From the NCBI GenBank assembly GCA_017979445.1, contig CM030706.1, positions 10,278,967 to 10,342,966 on the forward strand: DNA of 64,000 nucleotides, read 5' to 3'. Below, in pieces: positions 24,431-35,418 of the stretch. Under the pieces are notes generated by a model. It was given only the letters and a program-made list of their open reading frames with translations. It ran no database searches and was not told the DNA's origin. The stretch's first letter is position 1, and the number at the start of each line of letters is the position of its first letter. Both the position numbers and the translations under genes were made by a program. This DNA is from Akebia trifoliata (Eukaryota > Streptophyta > Magnoliopsida > Ranunculales > Lardizabalaceae).

Positions 24431-24513
24431 GAAAAGAAAAGATTACCTCTGAAACACTTGGTTACTCCTTTACTCCCATGTTTGATGGGAATTATTTTCT
24501 TGAATATGTTCAT
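21401..24513 (-). CDS. Bifunctional HPPK-DHPS of folate synthesis, two exons
   Basis: The enzyme pyrophosphorylates 6-hydroxymethyldihydropterin (HPPK) and condenses the product with p-aminobenzoate to dihydropteroate (DHPS), mitochondrial steps of plant folate synthesis. The CDS joins 24513-24447 and 22878-21401: 1545 nt, 514 residues. Pea and Arabidopsis mitochondrial enzymes are of similar length. Exon 1 encodes 22 residues (MNIFKKIIPIKHGSK...), basic as a presequence. It ends in one base of a Gly codon at a GGTAATC donor; the acceptor TTTTCAG at 22879 keeps frame. HPPK has ALGSNVGNR (about 49-57) and YGPRPIDLDIL (130-140, metal-binding D136 and D138). DHPS has NLTPDSFCDGG (237-247), DIGAQSTRP (271-279), DPGIGFSKK (406-414) and GPSRKRFLGD (447-456). 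No stop or frameshift. A GTG at 22837 is not the start, because the frame continues upstream to the acceptor. Whether this copy is mitochondrial or cytosolic rests on exon 1. Confidence 0.93.
22968..23091. mobile_element. Small MITE in the HPPK-DHPS intron
   Basis: Arms of about 35 bases pair: CTTCTATTGCCACACCAAC on the left against ATTCTATTGCCACACAAAC from the right. They continue into CTTTTGCTAA on both sides. Same family as 585-677 and 794-918. Confidence 0.7.
23590..24012 (+). pseudogene. LINE 3' tail, 5'-truncated
   Basis: In shifting plus-strand frames the sequence gives SAIGWGLWRE, LLFFWAKFNKD and FEDFVFRWDSLC. These match the C-terminal tail after the zf-RVT domain of plant L1-type ORF2, seen more completely at 25747-27138 on the other strand. 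It ends in an A-rich ATAAAAATAAAAATAA. It is antisense to HPPK-DHPS and inside its intron. Confidence 0.7.
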
Positions 24514-24932
24514 GATAGCAGTAATTCCTCTTGATCCTTGAACACAGAGAATTGAAGTTAATACAATGCTGCAGTCTTTAAAGTCTCACAATTTCAGTTA
24601 GAACCATATTACAAAGAACACTCCATTTTCTCAATGGCTTCCTATCAACTTGTTTCTAGGTATAATTGTAAACAATCTAATACACAAATATATACAATTT
24701 CATGTATATGCATATTTATGTCTAAATCAAAACTAAAAATACAGCAAGTTCATAAAATTTCCAACCTAAGACAAGACTTTTCATTAGAATTTTATGGTAC
24801 AGGTAGAGATAAATGGAAGTAAATTAACCCATTCTAGAAGTGTTTTCTTATTATCTACTAGTATTTATGGTCCTATCTCTATTTTGTTCTCATTTGCATT
24901 TAATCAGAATGGAAACTTTTAATTTATAGCAA
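24514..24932. other. 5' region of HPPK-DHPS
   Basis: This should hold the 5' UTR and promoter. I cannot pick a TATA box or transcription start with confidence. A 62-codon plus-strand frame at 24634-24822 has no recognisable content. Confidence 0.4.
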
Positions 24933-25228
24933 GGTATTAAATTTCAATTTCAACGTCCATTTCGGTTAGTCAGGAAATGGAAATATTTCGATCAGTATGG
25001 AAATGAATACAATTTTTGGTATTGATAAAAATATTGAAGAAACTTCCATTGAAAATGGAGGAAATGATATAATAGGCATTAAAACACACTAATTAAGTCA
25101 TCAAAATACAATAAGCAACCATAAGGAGTGTGAACTTGAAGATCAACAACATTTTGCTACACATATATTCAAAGTCCAACTATGAAAAATAATAATACTT
25201 AATTTACATGGAAATAACAATAATTTTA

Positions 25229-25305
25229 TTTTTGATGGGTAAGCTGGACTTGAACCCCAACCTCAAAGTCATTTTGCAATGTGTCAAACCAACTTAATAC
25301 GTAAA
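25229..25305 (-). mobile_element. tRNA-derived SINE copy
   Basis: On the minus strand it reads AAGTTGGTTTGACACATTGC and, further on, a B-box GGTTCAAGTCC (25246-25256), then GCTTACCCATCAAAAATA. It matches the SINE at 19590-19670 nearly base for base in these blocks. Confidence 0.75.
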
Positions 25306-25746
25306 ATACTAAAATGAAAAAACTATTAAGTATTGCATTCAGTGTTATTATATATATATGAACTAATGTATCCAACTGACTAAAACATGGTTGATTGTGT
25401 GCATGCCTATATAAATGTATTAATATGAACTAATCGTAATTCATTTATATTAACAGATGAATGTTATATGCAATTTTTATTAGTAAATACAATGTGTGAC
25501 ATACAAATTCTCACTTAAAGCAATATAAAAAATTTCAAAAGAGAATATTTCAGTCGAATTTTACTGTTCATCGAAATATTTCTACCGAAATATTGCATTT
25601 TTATACCTAAATTTAATAATTTCGGTCGAGATTCAATATTCATCAAAATATTTCGCAAAATGGATAGTGATTTCCACCGAAATATATTCAAAAAGAAACT
25701 GTCGGATTGTCGGTTAAATTTCGTGTTGGAACTTGTGGAAATGAAA

Positions 25747-27138
25747 ATATTTTTTTTGATAAGCAAGGAGAATTTTTCTTTTTTTTTTGAAAAGTAAGCA
25801 AGGAGAATTCATTAATAGAAGAAAAGGCCGGACAAGACGGTCAACCAAGCTAGAGAGACAAATTACCGCGACATTATTCTCGTGAGAAACAACACACCCC
25901 ATCCCATCTTACCACAAAGTCTTTGAATCTAATACCCCTAAATTCCTTAAAAACCTTTGACCATAAGAACAAGAGACCTAGAACAGAGTGGATGATAGAT
26001 TGGGATTCAAGAGCTTTATCCTCAAAGATGCGCCTATGGCACTCCAACCACAGACCCTAACATATCACGAAGTGAGTGAAGCTCCATACAATTCTCTTGA
26101 CACCCAAGAATGATCTCCCATCGGTCAGCCATGACTCAAACAAGTCTTGGACAGAAGCTGGGAGGCAACCAGAAAGGCCGAAAAGGCTATATAAATGGCC
26201 CCACACCTCGGCAGCCACTTAGCAATGTAGCAGCACATGGCCTGCCAATTCTGCATCACTCCAGCACATCATGCAGCAGTAAACACCACAGAAGCCTCTA
26301 GTCCTCAAGAAGTCCAAGGTCTGGATCCTATTAAGCACTGCTGTCCATGCAAAAAAAGATACCTTCGAGGGCACTCTAGGCCCCCAAACCACAACTTCCG
26401 AAAAGTATGAATAACCCTCATTAGCAATCAATTGGTAAAAAGAACTAGCCAAAAAACTCCCATTCTTGCATCCAACCACACCTGAGCATCATCACGATCT
26501 GATTCGAATTGGTATGAGTTTGTGGCATTTACTAACCTCCCGCTGGCCTCTAGTACCCAGTCATTGAAGCCTCTACGAAAGCCAAAGTCCCAATTCCACA
26601 TTCCATCTGACCATTGTCTAAATCTGGAAACCGGAAGGCTCTTCTTTGTGAAGATTGAGTAAAGGATAGGGAATTCCTCCATTAAAGGTCCTTGTCCGCA
26701 CCAACTATCCTTCCAAAATCTTACCTTGTTTCCTCTTCCCACCTTGAAATGAGTTTTCATCCTAAATAGCAGAAGCACTTTCAAAATTTCTTTCCATACT
26801 CCACAACCATGTGAATCCCTATTTGTCCCACTCTCCCACCCAAGCGTGTTGGCACCAAACTTCAAAGTCAAGACGCTTTTCCACAAGCTATCCTCCTCAA
26901 CACCAAAAGGCCACAGCCATTTCTGTAGTTGTGCCAAATTTACTAAGCCAAACTTCCTGATTCCAAGACCGCCCCTGCTTTTTGTTCTAGTCACGCATTT
27001 CCAGTTCACAGGATGATGCTTTCTACTCCCCTCCGTATCGTGCCACAAGAAGTCCCAGATTAACTTTTCTAGTTGCAACTCCACCCCTTTGGGGCATCCG
27101 GAACAAAGATAACAGACTAGGGTTCAGTATATTTCGTG
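25747..27138 (-). mobile_element. 5'-truncated L1-type LINE
   Basis: The minus strand carries the C-terminal third of a plant LINE ORF2. The frame at 26428-27084 gives WDFLWHDTEG, RGGLGIRKFGLVNLAQLQKW and VRFWKDSWCGQ, the conserved part after the RT. After a frameshift near 26470, 26219-26479 gives VPSKVSFFAWTAVLNRIQTLDFL and C..C..HVLLHC, the zf-RVT zinc-binding domain. A tail with GLWLE follows to about 25900. The 3' end is marked by A runs (T runs at 25747-25795 on the plus strand). GTGGAAAT lies at both edges (25734-25741 and 27137-27144) and may be part of the target duplication. No complete RT or endonuclease; inactive. Confidence 0.85.
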
Positions 27139-27163
27139 GAAATATGTCGAAATTTGATACTAC

Positions 27164-27785
27164 GATTTATAGTCAGATATATTTATAGAGATGGCTCTGT
27201 AGATACAGTGATTTGATGTTGTTGTGTTGAGACCCCATACATGTATGATTTCCAAGCTGCATAAGTAACTCAAAACCTGAATTTTCATGAAAATTCTAAA
27301 TCAGACTGTTTGAGAAAGTAGCATAAATCTGTGTCCTTTGGATGCACATAATAGATCTCATATCATCTAATCTAATAGGCAACGGAGTTGAAAAGGTACA
27401 TCTACCAACATACATGTCAAGACCCATATACTATCACGACCTAGACTTGTGAACTCCTGATAATTCCCACTTCAGAGCAAAAAAAACGATAAACCTTCCA
27501 TTGATTATAAACAGATGTTTACAGACAAGCCTTTACAATAATCTTTCATTACAGACACCCAAGATAAACCTAAAGTACCAATCCCAATGGCCTATGCATT
27601 GCTAAGTCTCCTAATCCTAATCCTAATTAGCAAGGCAAAAATAATAACATAGCATTCCCCAGTTTACGTACAAAAAACATCGAACAACCAATAACATTTT
27701 CGTAATAAACATTTCTAGTATTTTTTGTGGTAATTGCAGTAGGGTTCTTATAAGCCTAGTTATCTATCTTTGTTCATAATTTTTA
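27164..27785. other. Non-coding stretch, possible old LTR
   Basis: No gene seen. The sequence around 27420-27620 and again after 28360 may be one older repeat that was split by the MULE-like element, but I cannot classify it. Confidence 0.35.
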
Positions 27786-28351
27786 AAGAGATTTACCTGG
27801 CAAACCTATCTGTTGCAGTTTTATTAGAAAAACTCCCTTACTTTATCAAGTTTGTTACCTGAACAAACCTTACTTTATGAATCAAACTAGCATGACTAAT
27901 TTAGTAAGATTTCAAATCTTACTAAGGGTCGTTGGGCTTACATGGATGATCAAATTGGAAATCCAGCACCACAGTCTTCTAGATTTCATGGAAAAAATCA
28001 AGGCCAATTGAACAAAATTCAAAAAAGGATCCTTTTTGAGCTTGGTTGATGGTGTTAAAAATGGATGGCTACCGAACTCCCAAATTTAAAATTAAAATTC
28101 AATAGTGAAAATTAACATTTTTTTTTCTATTTTTTTCAGAGTTCTTAGAATTTTGTCCTTTATAACCTTGTGGCATCAAATCATGTTTTTGAATGCCACA
28201 AATTGATGTGGTTAGGATCCACTCCAAGGTATGTTAAGTAACAAATTAACCTCATCAATTTGGATTTTATGACATGGATGACTGCTACAAGGTTTGTTGG
28301 GTAACAAACTTCATAAACATGCAACAGTTAGGTCTGCCAGGTAAATCTCTC
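27786..28351. mobile_element. MULE-like MITE with perfect 9-bp target duplication
   Basis: The ends AAGAGATTTACCTGGCAAAC and (reverse complement of the right end) GAGAGATTTACCTGGCAGAC form terminal inverted repeats of about 31 bases, ending near CTGTTGCA. The flanks are identical: TAATTTTTA at 27777-27785 and at 28352-28360. A 9-bp duplication is typical of Mutator-like elements. The 566-bp body has no transposase. A diverged copy lies at 1142-1756. Confidence 0.85.
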
Positions 28352-30109
28352 TAATTTTTATTCTTTTCCATTTTACTGCTTTGAAACCTGGGCTAAACCT
28401 CCTACCGTCCGTAGAACTAGGAGAATACCCTAACTCAACTGACTATTGGAACGCCTATCCCTCATAGGAGACGCATATTCTTTCATGGTGTGTTACTAGT
28501 AATCCTTACCTGGCTTATCCGACTGTTGAGACACCTATCTCTCAGAGTGGATGCCTATCCCTTGAAAGAGTTCACTAGTTAACTGGCCTACCTTCTTGAG
28601 GTTTACTTCCCAAAGGAATTCACCTCTTAAATAGATTTTGAAACTGATCAATAGTTTCCACTTTTTATACTTTATGGTTTCCTAGGTCGAGTCCTACCAA
28701 GTATGGTGCATTTGTTTCTTTTTTTTTAAAGATATCCTTGCAACCATTCTTTCCCTTTTTGTTTCACAAAAGAAACAAAGATTTCACATCGTCCAACTAC
28801 GACGTGGTAACCTTTTTCCAAAAACCTTTTCATGTTGTAAAACGTTATGTGCACATTACGCCATGAACATGATGTTTATCATGAAGAAAAATTCAGCAAG
28901 CATACAATGAGTCTTTAACACACAAAATTCAGCAAATTTGCAAGCAAACAAAATGGGGTTAGAATCAAGTATTGGTCCAAAGGACGCATCGTGGATTAGA
29001 ATCAAGTATTAGTCCAAGGACCCATCATCATACAATTTGAATTCACGCAGGCACCGTTCATCCGACAATCTCTTCCATCATAGACCTTTCCATATAGGAT
29101 GGCAACTACTATGAGACAGATTTTGGATAAACTCCCATTACCAAGCTAAAGTATAGACTTCAAGAGAATTAAAATAATAAAAATGTAATTCAATGAATGC
29201 AATAGAAAAAGAAAATGAAAAGGAAGGAGTGTTTGTCCCAATACTCTACACATAAACTAGAAAATGATTTACTAAAAATTTTGTTAGAACCACTTGGCTT
29301 GATCTGCCTAATTTTGTTAGAACCTTGGATGATCATGCAGTCGAGTGGTTAAGGGCAATCCCAACCACTATTTTGGGAGAGAAGAGTGATTTATGAGGTG
29401 TGAGAATGGTTGAGGGGGGTATTTATAGTGATGTGAGAAGTGCAATTAATGATGGTGAGTAATTGGTGGGAGAGTCCAATTTGGGGACTCTCCAATTTGT
29501 GGCCCCCAAAATTCATGTATGTGAGAGTCCCAAATTGTTATCCCACTTTTAATGTGGACCCACACATGTAACTACCTTGGACATCCCAATTTGGTGGCCC
29601 ATCTTTTAAATACAAAATGGACTTCATAAATGAGTCCAAAACAAAGTTCGATTCTTTTAAATTATTTTTAAACAATAAAAGAAAAATGTGATCCTGCTTG
29701 GGTCTTCATACTTGGAATGACCACCTTAAATTTTGTTATTGCTTATTATTTATATAAAGTGGATCCCACATGTGGTACACGCATGATTTGGTCTCCACCA
29801 TTTTAATTGCATTGTAAATAATGGGCCTCACATCCCTTGTATCCTTTGATATTATGGAATAACATGTGGAACCCAATATCCATGAGATGTAATTAACATT
29901 AATACCTAATATAATCAAATAATAATGGTGGGTCCCACATGCCTATGTGTTTAATTATTCATTTACATACATATACATACACATAAATAATTATACTTAT
30001 GTACTCATACTTTAATCAAGAATATTTGTATGCATATAATTATATTCTCCTTCATTAATAAAAATCTTTCTTTTTTATGGACAGGTTGGAAAGGTAGCAT
30101 GCCACCAAC
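28352..30109. other. Non-coding stretch
   Basis: No supported gene. Contains a short direct repeat near 28950-29020 (TTAGAATCAAGTATTRGTCC twice) and a pair of CGCCTATCCCT..GAGA blocks near 28450-28560. It may include old LTR sequence; this is not resolved. Confidence 0.35.
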
Positions 30110-30400
30110 GACCGTAGGGTCAAAAAGGTGACATTCAAAGTTCCTAGATACCTTGAAATTTTCATGCAGTGTCTCTAGAAATAGCACACTAAAACTAATA
30201 TCTGCAATGAAGACTTGCAGGATGATCCAAAAGCGATGTTCAGGTTACCTAGCTTCCGTAATAATTGATAAGGACGAAGAAGAGATGATTTACAATACAC
30301 CAAATTGTAAAGGAGTTCAAGGATAACTTTCCTGAAGAAATACCAGGACTTCCACCTCAACAAGAAATAGAATTTTTTTTGTCGAACGATAGTCTCAAGA
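30110..30400 (+). pseudogene. Chromovirus-type Ty3/gypsy pol fragment
   Basis: In two plus-strand frames this gives KRCSGYLASV, then after a frameshift VKEFKDNFPEEIPGLPPQQE. The second block is the start of the reverse transcriptase region in plant chromoviruses (FPEELPGLPP motif). A decayed end of the protease may precede it (KKVTFKVPRYLEI). Only about 290 bases survive. Confidence 0.7.
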
Positions 30401-30872
30401 ACAACACAAATATCAAGAGCAGCTTATAGATGGGACCTAGCTTGCAAAGAGTGATCTGCTTGTTGTTTTCTTTGTTTTCTTCAGGCCATCTTGTCCTCAC
30501 TATTAACAAGACTTTTCACTTAATAAAAAAAAGTAAGCAAAAGTGTTTAAAGTGTTTTTCTAAAATCATTCATTTGGATCAAAAGATCAAACACATAATA
30601 ATCAACTCAAACCATCCAAAACATAACATCAGAAAGCAAAACCACTTGTGTCCTTGGTTGTGTTGGATACTCAACTAAACGTCCTTGTAGGCCAAAACAG
30701 AGGTAGGGAACCTTACTCCACAATTCAAAGCGAATAAATGGTCCAAAGTACTACATTTGGAACAAAAACCACAAACGTTCTCTAGGAAATATTAACACTA
30801 ATGAACCAAATAATGTGAAATTCAAAGATAAAGATAAATGAGATGAAAGAAACAAACAACTTAACACATTGA
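30401..30872. other. Non-coding stretch
   Basis: Nothing recognisable beyond an A run near 30530. Confidence 0.4.
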
Positions 30873-30993
30873 AGCAGGTGCAAGCTAGCTTAGTTCGTAA
30901 AGTATTAGAGTGATGATACCAAAGACCTGGGTTCAAATCCCACAGGTACCAAGTTATCGAACTCATTAAAAATAAGCTTACCAATAAATAAAA
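30873..30993 (+). mobile_element. tRNA-derived SINE, second family
   Basis: A-box-like TAGCTTAGTTCG (30886-30897) and B-box GGTTCAAATCC (30930-30940) are spaced as in a tRNA gene, but stems are not intact. The 3' part ends in an A-rich CCAATAAATAAAAA. A related copy lies at 33365-33485. Confidence 0.65.
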
Positions 30994-31062
30994 ACCTAAC
31001 ACATTGAAGATTATTAAAGATGAAAGGGAGAATTTAAACAAATGGAAAAAGTAAGAACTCAC

Positions 31063-31216
31063 TTGCAACCAAAGGTGGCAGTGAAGCAAACAGTGTCGTC
31101 TCCTCTTGGGTGTAAGGAAACACTCACAATATGACGGTCTTTGTACATGTATGTAGCCTTCGATGAAGCAGATGAAGAAATTAAGGGCCCGAGTGGATAA
31201 CAAAGAGTTTCTGGCT
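31063..31216 (-). CDS. Unassigned candidate internal exon
   Basis: A 154-nt open stretch is bounded by good splice signals on the minus strand: acceptor TTTCTCAG at 31217 and donor AA then GTGAGTTC at 31062. In one frame it reads about 50 residues without a stop, including SSASSKATYMYKDR and SVSLHPRGDDTVCF, then TATFGCK. The composition looks like real protein, with no transposon motif. I do not recognise the family. Neighbouring exons were not found: acceptor-like TTGTTTTAG lies near 33170 and a CT-rich, 5'-UTR-like stretch at 33900-34020, but they cannot be joined with confidence. It may equally be a gene fragment carried or abandoned here. Confidence 0.3.
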
Positions 31217-32013
31217 CTGAGAAAGAATGGAGTTGAAATGCTCTTACAAGGAGCTGGAGAAGTGTTGTGGGTTAGATATAAATTTGTGAACCAACTCTAA
31301 GAAGTTTTGTGAGAAGTACTCTTGGGTTAAAGAGCTTATACCTCCAACTTGTCATTCCATCACACAGCACTAGCATTGGTTGTATACGTATTTGGTCCTA
31401 GCCAACTCCATTCATATTGATTATAGTAATCCAACTTTTCCAATCAGCTTTGATCTTGTCCAAATGGTTCTTAAATTGCTTATGCTCGTAATGGGTCTTC
31501 ATTCTTTTCTCAAACTCAGAACAAAGCATTTCCCCATCCCATTCTATCTAAAGTAAGGTCATTTCAACAGCCTTTTAGGACCAATTCAAAATTTTGACCA
31601 ATACCTTGTGCAAGTTGAGTACATAATTGGCTTGCTGATCACTTTTCCCTTCCCCGTATTATGTTGGCTTGATAACATCTTGATAAGTAAATATAAGTAT
31701 ATTAAAACATAGACATAAGATCTTTAAGTTAACCTTAGCCTTGATACAATTTTTATTAAACAAACTTGAAAAGGGCATAAATAACATGATCAAGATGTAA
31801 TAAGAGTAGAGTGTTGGGATCATTCTAGGTTGCCTCTTGGACTCCTTAACCATTCCATCCTATTAAAAACAGTATGCGAAACAGAGATCCATGAGATTGA
31901 GCCTAAAAGATGAAGAAGATTTCTTCTAGCACATTCACGAAGCAGAGATCCACGTGATGGATCAAACTCTTTAAATAATCATTCACCATTAGAACCCTTC
32001 ATGTACAACAAAC
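31217..32013. other. Non-coding stretch
   Basis: No gene, no clear element. Confidence 0.4.
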
Positions 32014-32686
32014 CAATGTTTTTAAAGGCGTTTGATACTTACACCTCGAGGCATGCCTCGCAATGAGGGTCCTTAAAAACACCTCGAGGCATAAGGTTGA
32101 AAGATAAAGCAGCTAAAGCTTACACCTCAAAGGCTCAAACTAAAAGACTCGCAGAGGTATACACCTTTTGGTCGAGGCTTACACCTCACATTTATTTTTT
32201 CTTTTTTAAATAAATATTTTTTATTTCTTCTTTACTTCTTGTTTTATTAATTAAGCAAGATCTTATAAATGTCATCTTCGCTACCATTTCTTTGTTGCAT
32301 GCACAGAAAATTGTTGAGTTGATTTGATTTATAAATAAGTTTAGGTAGTATTTAATATTATATAAAATAAGTTTTTAAAAAAATATTTAGTTATATTTTT
32401 ACATACATAAAATAGTTATTTATTGTAGAAACTTTCAACTCTTAAATATAAAATAATAATATTTTATATTATTATTTATTGTAATGGTTTAATACTTAGA
32501 ATTCATTTGTGTATTTGATAATTGGGAATATGAGGTTACTATTCTAATTTTCAATTGTTTAATATTAGTTATTTATATCTTGTATTATATATTTAAAAAT
32601 ATAAGGCATGTGAGGCTTATGCTTTACGCCTCGAGGCATTGGCCAATCAAGCGCCTTACCTCACGCCTCAATGTTTGAAAACATTG
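32014..32686. mobile_element. TIR element rich in GCCTCGAGGC palindromes
   Basis: The left end CAATGTTTTTAAAGGCG is matched by the reverse complement of the right end, CAATGTTTTCAAACATTGAGGCG. Both shoulders carry several CCTCGAGGC palindromes and GAGGCTTACACCTC repeats; the middle is AT-rich. This is a non-autonomous DNA transposon of uncertain superfamily (hAT-like by look). Target duplications were not found. Confidence 0.5.
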
Positions 32687-33364
32687 CATCAGACAACTAA
32701 CTGTCACAAGAAAGATCCTTGAGTATAAAAAATAAAAAAAATTATCTTGTGCATCAAACAATTATGAACTAATAATGATTCAGTACCAGGAATAGGCCTT
32801 GAGAAACATAGTTATTTTGACGTGCCAAAATAAAAACAGCTGATTTTAACTGCTAATGGAAAAGAGAATAAATGTTGAGGGAGCAAAATGAAGATCCTTT
32901 TTATTGGGTATTCGGTTATCTGAATCTCTTAAAATTCCAGATATCAAAAGATTTCATCCCCACTATAAGTTTCATTGTTTAACAAACTGGCCGACTTACT
33001 AGTGGTCCAGCTTGTTTTGCATCATTCTATGCATTCACATTAGAGCTGCATTTGGACAATGGAGATATCCCTTCTTAAGTGACAATTTGGACAAATGAGG
33101 CTTTCCATTTTCATGCTTGTTGGCATGTTCTAAAGAACACCAACAGTGTATGTTACACCATAACCATCCCCTAAAACAATAAGAATAAATAAAATACAAA
33201 ATACTACCAACTTTAGTGAAAAATAAGCCCATTTCTACTACGTCTCATCACATTATAAGGGAAACAAACTCGGAAGAGAGGGAACGTAACTAACAAACAA
33301 GGCCTGCATAAAAAGAGACTAAAATTTTCTTTATAGTTTCTTTGAGACATTACCTCAAAACAAA
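32687..33364. other. Non-coding stretch
   Basis: Nothing clearly supported. On the minus strand TTATTGTTTTAG then GGGATGG near 33165-33175 resembles a splice acceptor, noted only because of the candidate exon at 31063-31216. Confidence 0.35.
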
Positions 33365-33485
33365 GGTGCCAACTTAGCTAAGTACGTAAGGCATGTGAAG
33401 TGTTGATTCCACAACCTGGGTTCAGAACCCATCGAACCCTCCTTCACATTGACCACTAAAATTTGCTTGCCTGAAAATAAAAAAT
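33365..33485 (+). mobile_element. tRNA-derived SINE, second family
   Basis: AACTTAGCTAAGTACGTAAG stands at the A-box position and GGTTCAGAACC (33419-33429) at the B-box position, followed by TTGCTTGCCTGAAAATAAAA. Related to 30873-30993 but diverged. Confidence 0.6.
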
Positions 33486-35418
33486 AATAAAATAACGCAT
33501 TTTCAGGAATTCCGCCTCTTCAACACCATATCACTTCAAATGATACACATTCAGAAAACAATCTAACCGGCATCCAGAGACCGACTCAACTAGTTAAAAA
33601 AAACCCATCTTCCCTAATTCCTGAAATTTTTTAAACCTAACCTTTTTTATCTTTATCTCTAGATTTTCTAACTGATAGCAATCTAAAATCTTGTTAAAAG
33701 TACATAAAAATTATAACCTTTTTAACTTACTACAAAGATCCACACTACTCTTCCATTAAAAATATTGATTGGTACACACAGGAAACAACAAGACAATCAT
33801 CAAAGATATCAATATCTAATACATGAAATCCACCAAACAAAATTGAAACCTGGGATTTGGAAGAAATCTTTGAACCATGGAACCGAAAGATCCGCTGTAA
33901 GGCAAAAATTTAAATTTGAAGGTTTTTCTCAACTGGTAGAGAAAAAGTTAGGATTTTGAGACTAGGAGTAGAAGAAGAGAACGGTGTGTGTGTACGAGAG
34001 AGAGAGAGACTCATTGGTGGCCGGGGGGGATGGCGACGGTTGGATGAAGGGAAACTCAAGAAGAGATGGATAAACCTTTGATCTTGTTTACAATTACTAA
34101 CTAGACGGGCATCCTCTCTGGGATTATGGGGGGTATAAGAGAAAAAATAATAAAATTGAAGGTGTATTACTAAATTTTGGGGTATTATTGAGAAATGGAA
34201 GGGAAAGGAGAGAGGAGAGGAAAAAAAAATACTTGAAGGTGGAGGAGAGAAAAGTAATAAAGTGGGGTTAATGTAGTTGGATGGGACTTTCATCCCCTTA
34301 CAAGACTATAGCAAAGTGGGCCCTATAGTTATATTTTATCATGTAGACTAGAATTCCCCCATGTCTACTGGCCCATGTTGCATTTTATTTAAGGGTTAAA
34401 GGGGTAAAAGAGAAAAACTAATAAAATTGAATGGGGTATTTTTAAAAAATCTTTAAAATTGAAGGAGTAAAAGAGAAAATATAATAAAATTATAGAGATA
34501 TTAGTGAAAAAGGAAAGAGATAAGAGAGGAGGAGAGGAAAGATAATAAAGTTAAAAGAGGATGAGGAAATCAATATAGTGGGGTCATTATAGCTTGATGC
34601 GACATTTATCTATATAATAAAACACAACGATGGATCCCACCGTTGTGTTCTAGTATAAGGTAAATTACTGAAAGAGTGTAACATATTTTCATAATTACAA
34701 AAAAGTAACTTTTTTTTTAAATTACCAAAAATGAATTAAGTCACTGAACAGTCCAATAAGGGTGGGGCCAAGATTTTCTTGTAGTAAGGGCAAACTATAG
34801 TTAATGGTATAATTGTAGAGCTTAAAGAAAAATGATTTTGAAAGAAATTATGAGGTTTTTGGTTAAAAGTTGAAGAAAAGGATATTTAGCTCATTTCCGG
34901 TTAGTCTACAAAAGAAGGTCCAAGTCGAGGAAAAAGTTGGAAAGAGGTGAGGGAGTGGGGACAAATGGGTATGTAATTAGTTGAAAATAGAGGGATATCT
35001 CAAAATAAAGCATATAAGTAAGAATGTCAAAAAAAAATTATGTCAGGCAACTAGTTGAAAATACGAGGATATCTCAAAATAAAGCATACAAGCAAAGATG
35101 TTAGGGCAATTGCCCCCCCCCCCCCCCAAGCTCCTTACTAGCTCCACCTCTGCAATCTAGTGTTTTAATCATTTGGAGGGCATTTTACGTAAATCAATGT
35201 ATTTTAACACATTAAAACACCAGACAGTCCAGCAACTTATTTAACCCTCTTTTAGTAATTTTTCCTTTATTATATTGATTTCATTTAGAAAATTGTTATT
35301 GGCATGCCAACTTTTACTAGTAGCACTCCAAATAATCAAATTATTTAATCCACATCAGATAAGGAAATGTGCATACCATTTATTGAGAAGACTAACATTA
35401 CCACAACAATTCCTTTAT
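33486..35418. other. Non-coding stretch with a diverged local duplication
   Basis: About 34125-34300 and 34395-34600 are two diverged tandem copies of one stretch (TAAGAGAAAAAATAATAAAA near the start of each, AAAGTGGGGTTAATGTAG / ATAGTGGGGTCATTATAG near the end). A short inverted repeat (ACACAACGATGG..CCACCGTTGTGT) lies at 34620-34650 and a C run at about 35115-35128. The minus-strand frame at 33910-34293 is CT-repeat-derived and not believed. Confidence 0.45.

Larger units (their letters stand above)
22879..24446 (-). other. Intron 1 of HPPK-DHPS, carrying transposon relics
   Basis: A 1568-bp phase-1 intron with a GT donor at 24446-24445 and an AG acceptor at 22880-22879. It holds a small MITE (22968-23091), a plus-strand LINE tail (about 23590-24012, antisense to the gene) and a TA microsatellite (about 24398-24423) close to exon 1. 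The insertions do not touch either splice site. Confidence 0.85.
24933..27163. mobile_element. TIR DNA element split by a LINE
   Basis: The left end GGTATTAAATTTCAATTTC is matched by the reverse complement of the right end, AGTATCAAATTTCGACATATTTC in part. Both halves are rich in a recurrent CGAAATATTTC-like motif. Taking out the LINE (25747-27138) brings two halves of this motif-rich sequence together. No transposase is visible, and target duplications were not found. Confidence 0.45.

Noticed and set aside
30751..31203. 150-codon minus-strand frame
   Set aside because: Its frame differs from the candidate exon at 31063-31216 and gives a hydrophobic, low-complexity peptide; the splice-bounded frame is the more protein-like.
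33910..34293. 127-codon minus-strand frame with a Ser-rich, transit-peptide-like end
   Set aside because: Composition is driven by CT repeats and it overlaps a diverged duplication; no downstream exon could be joined with confidence.
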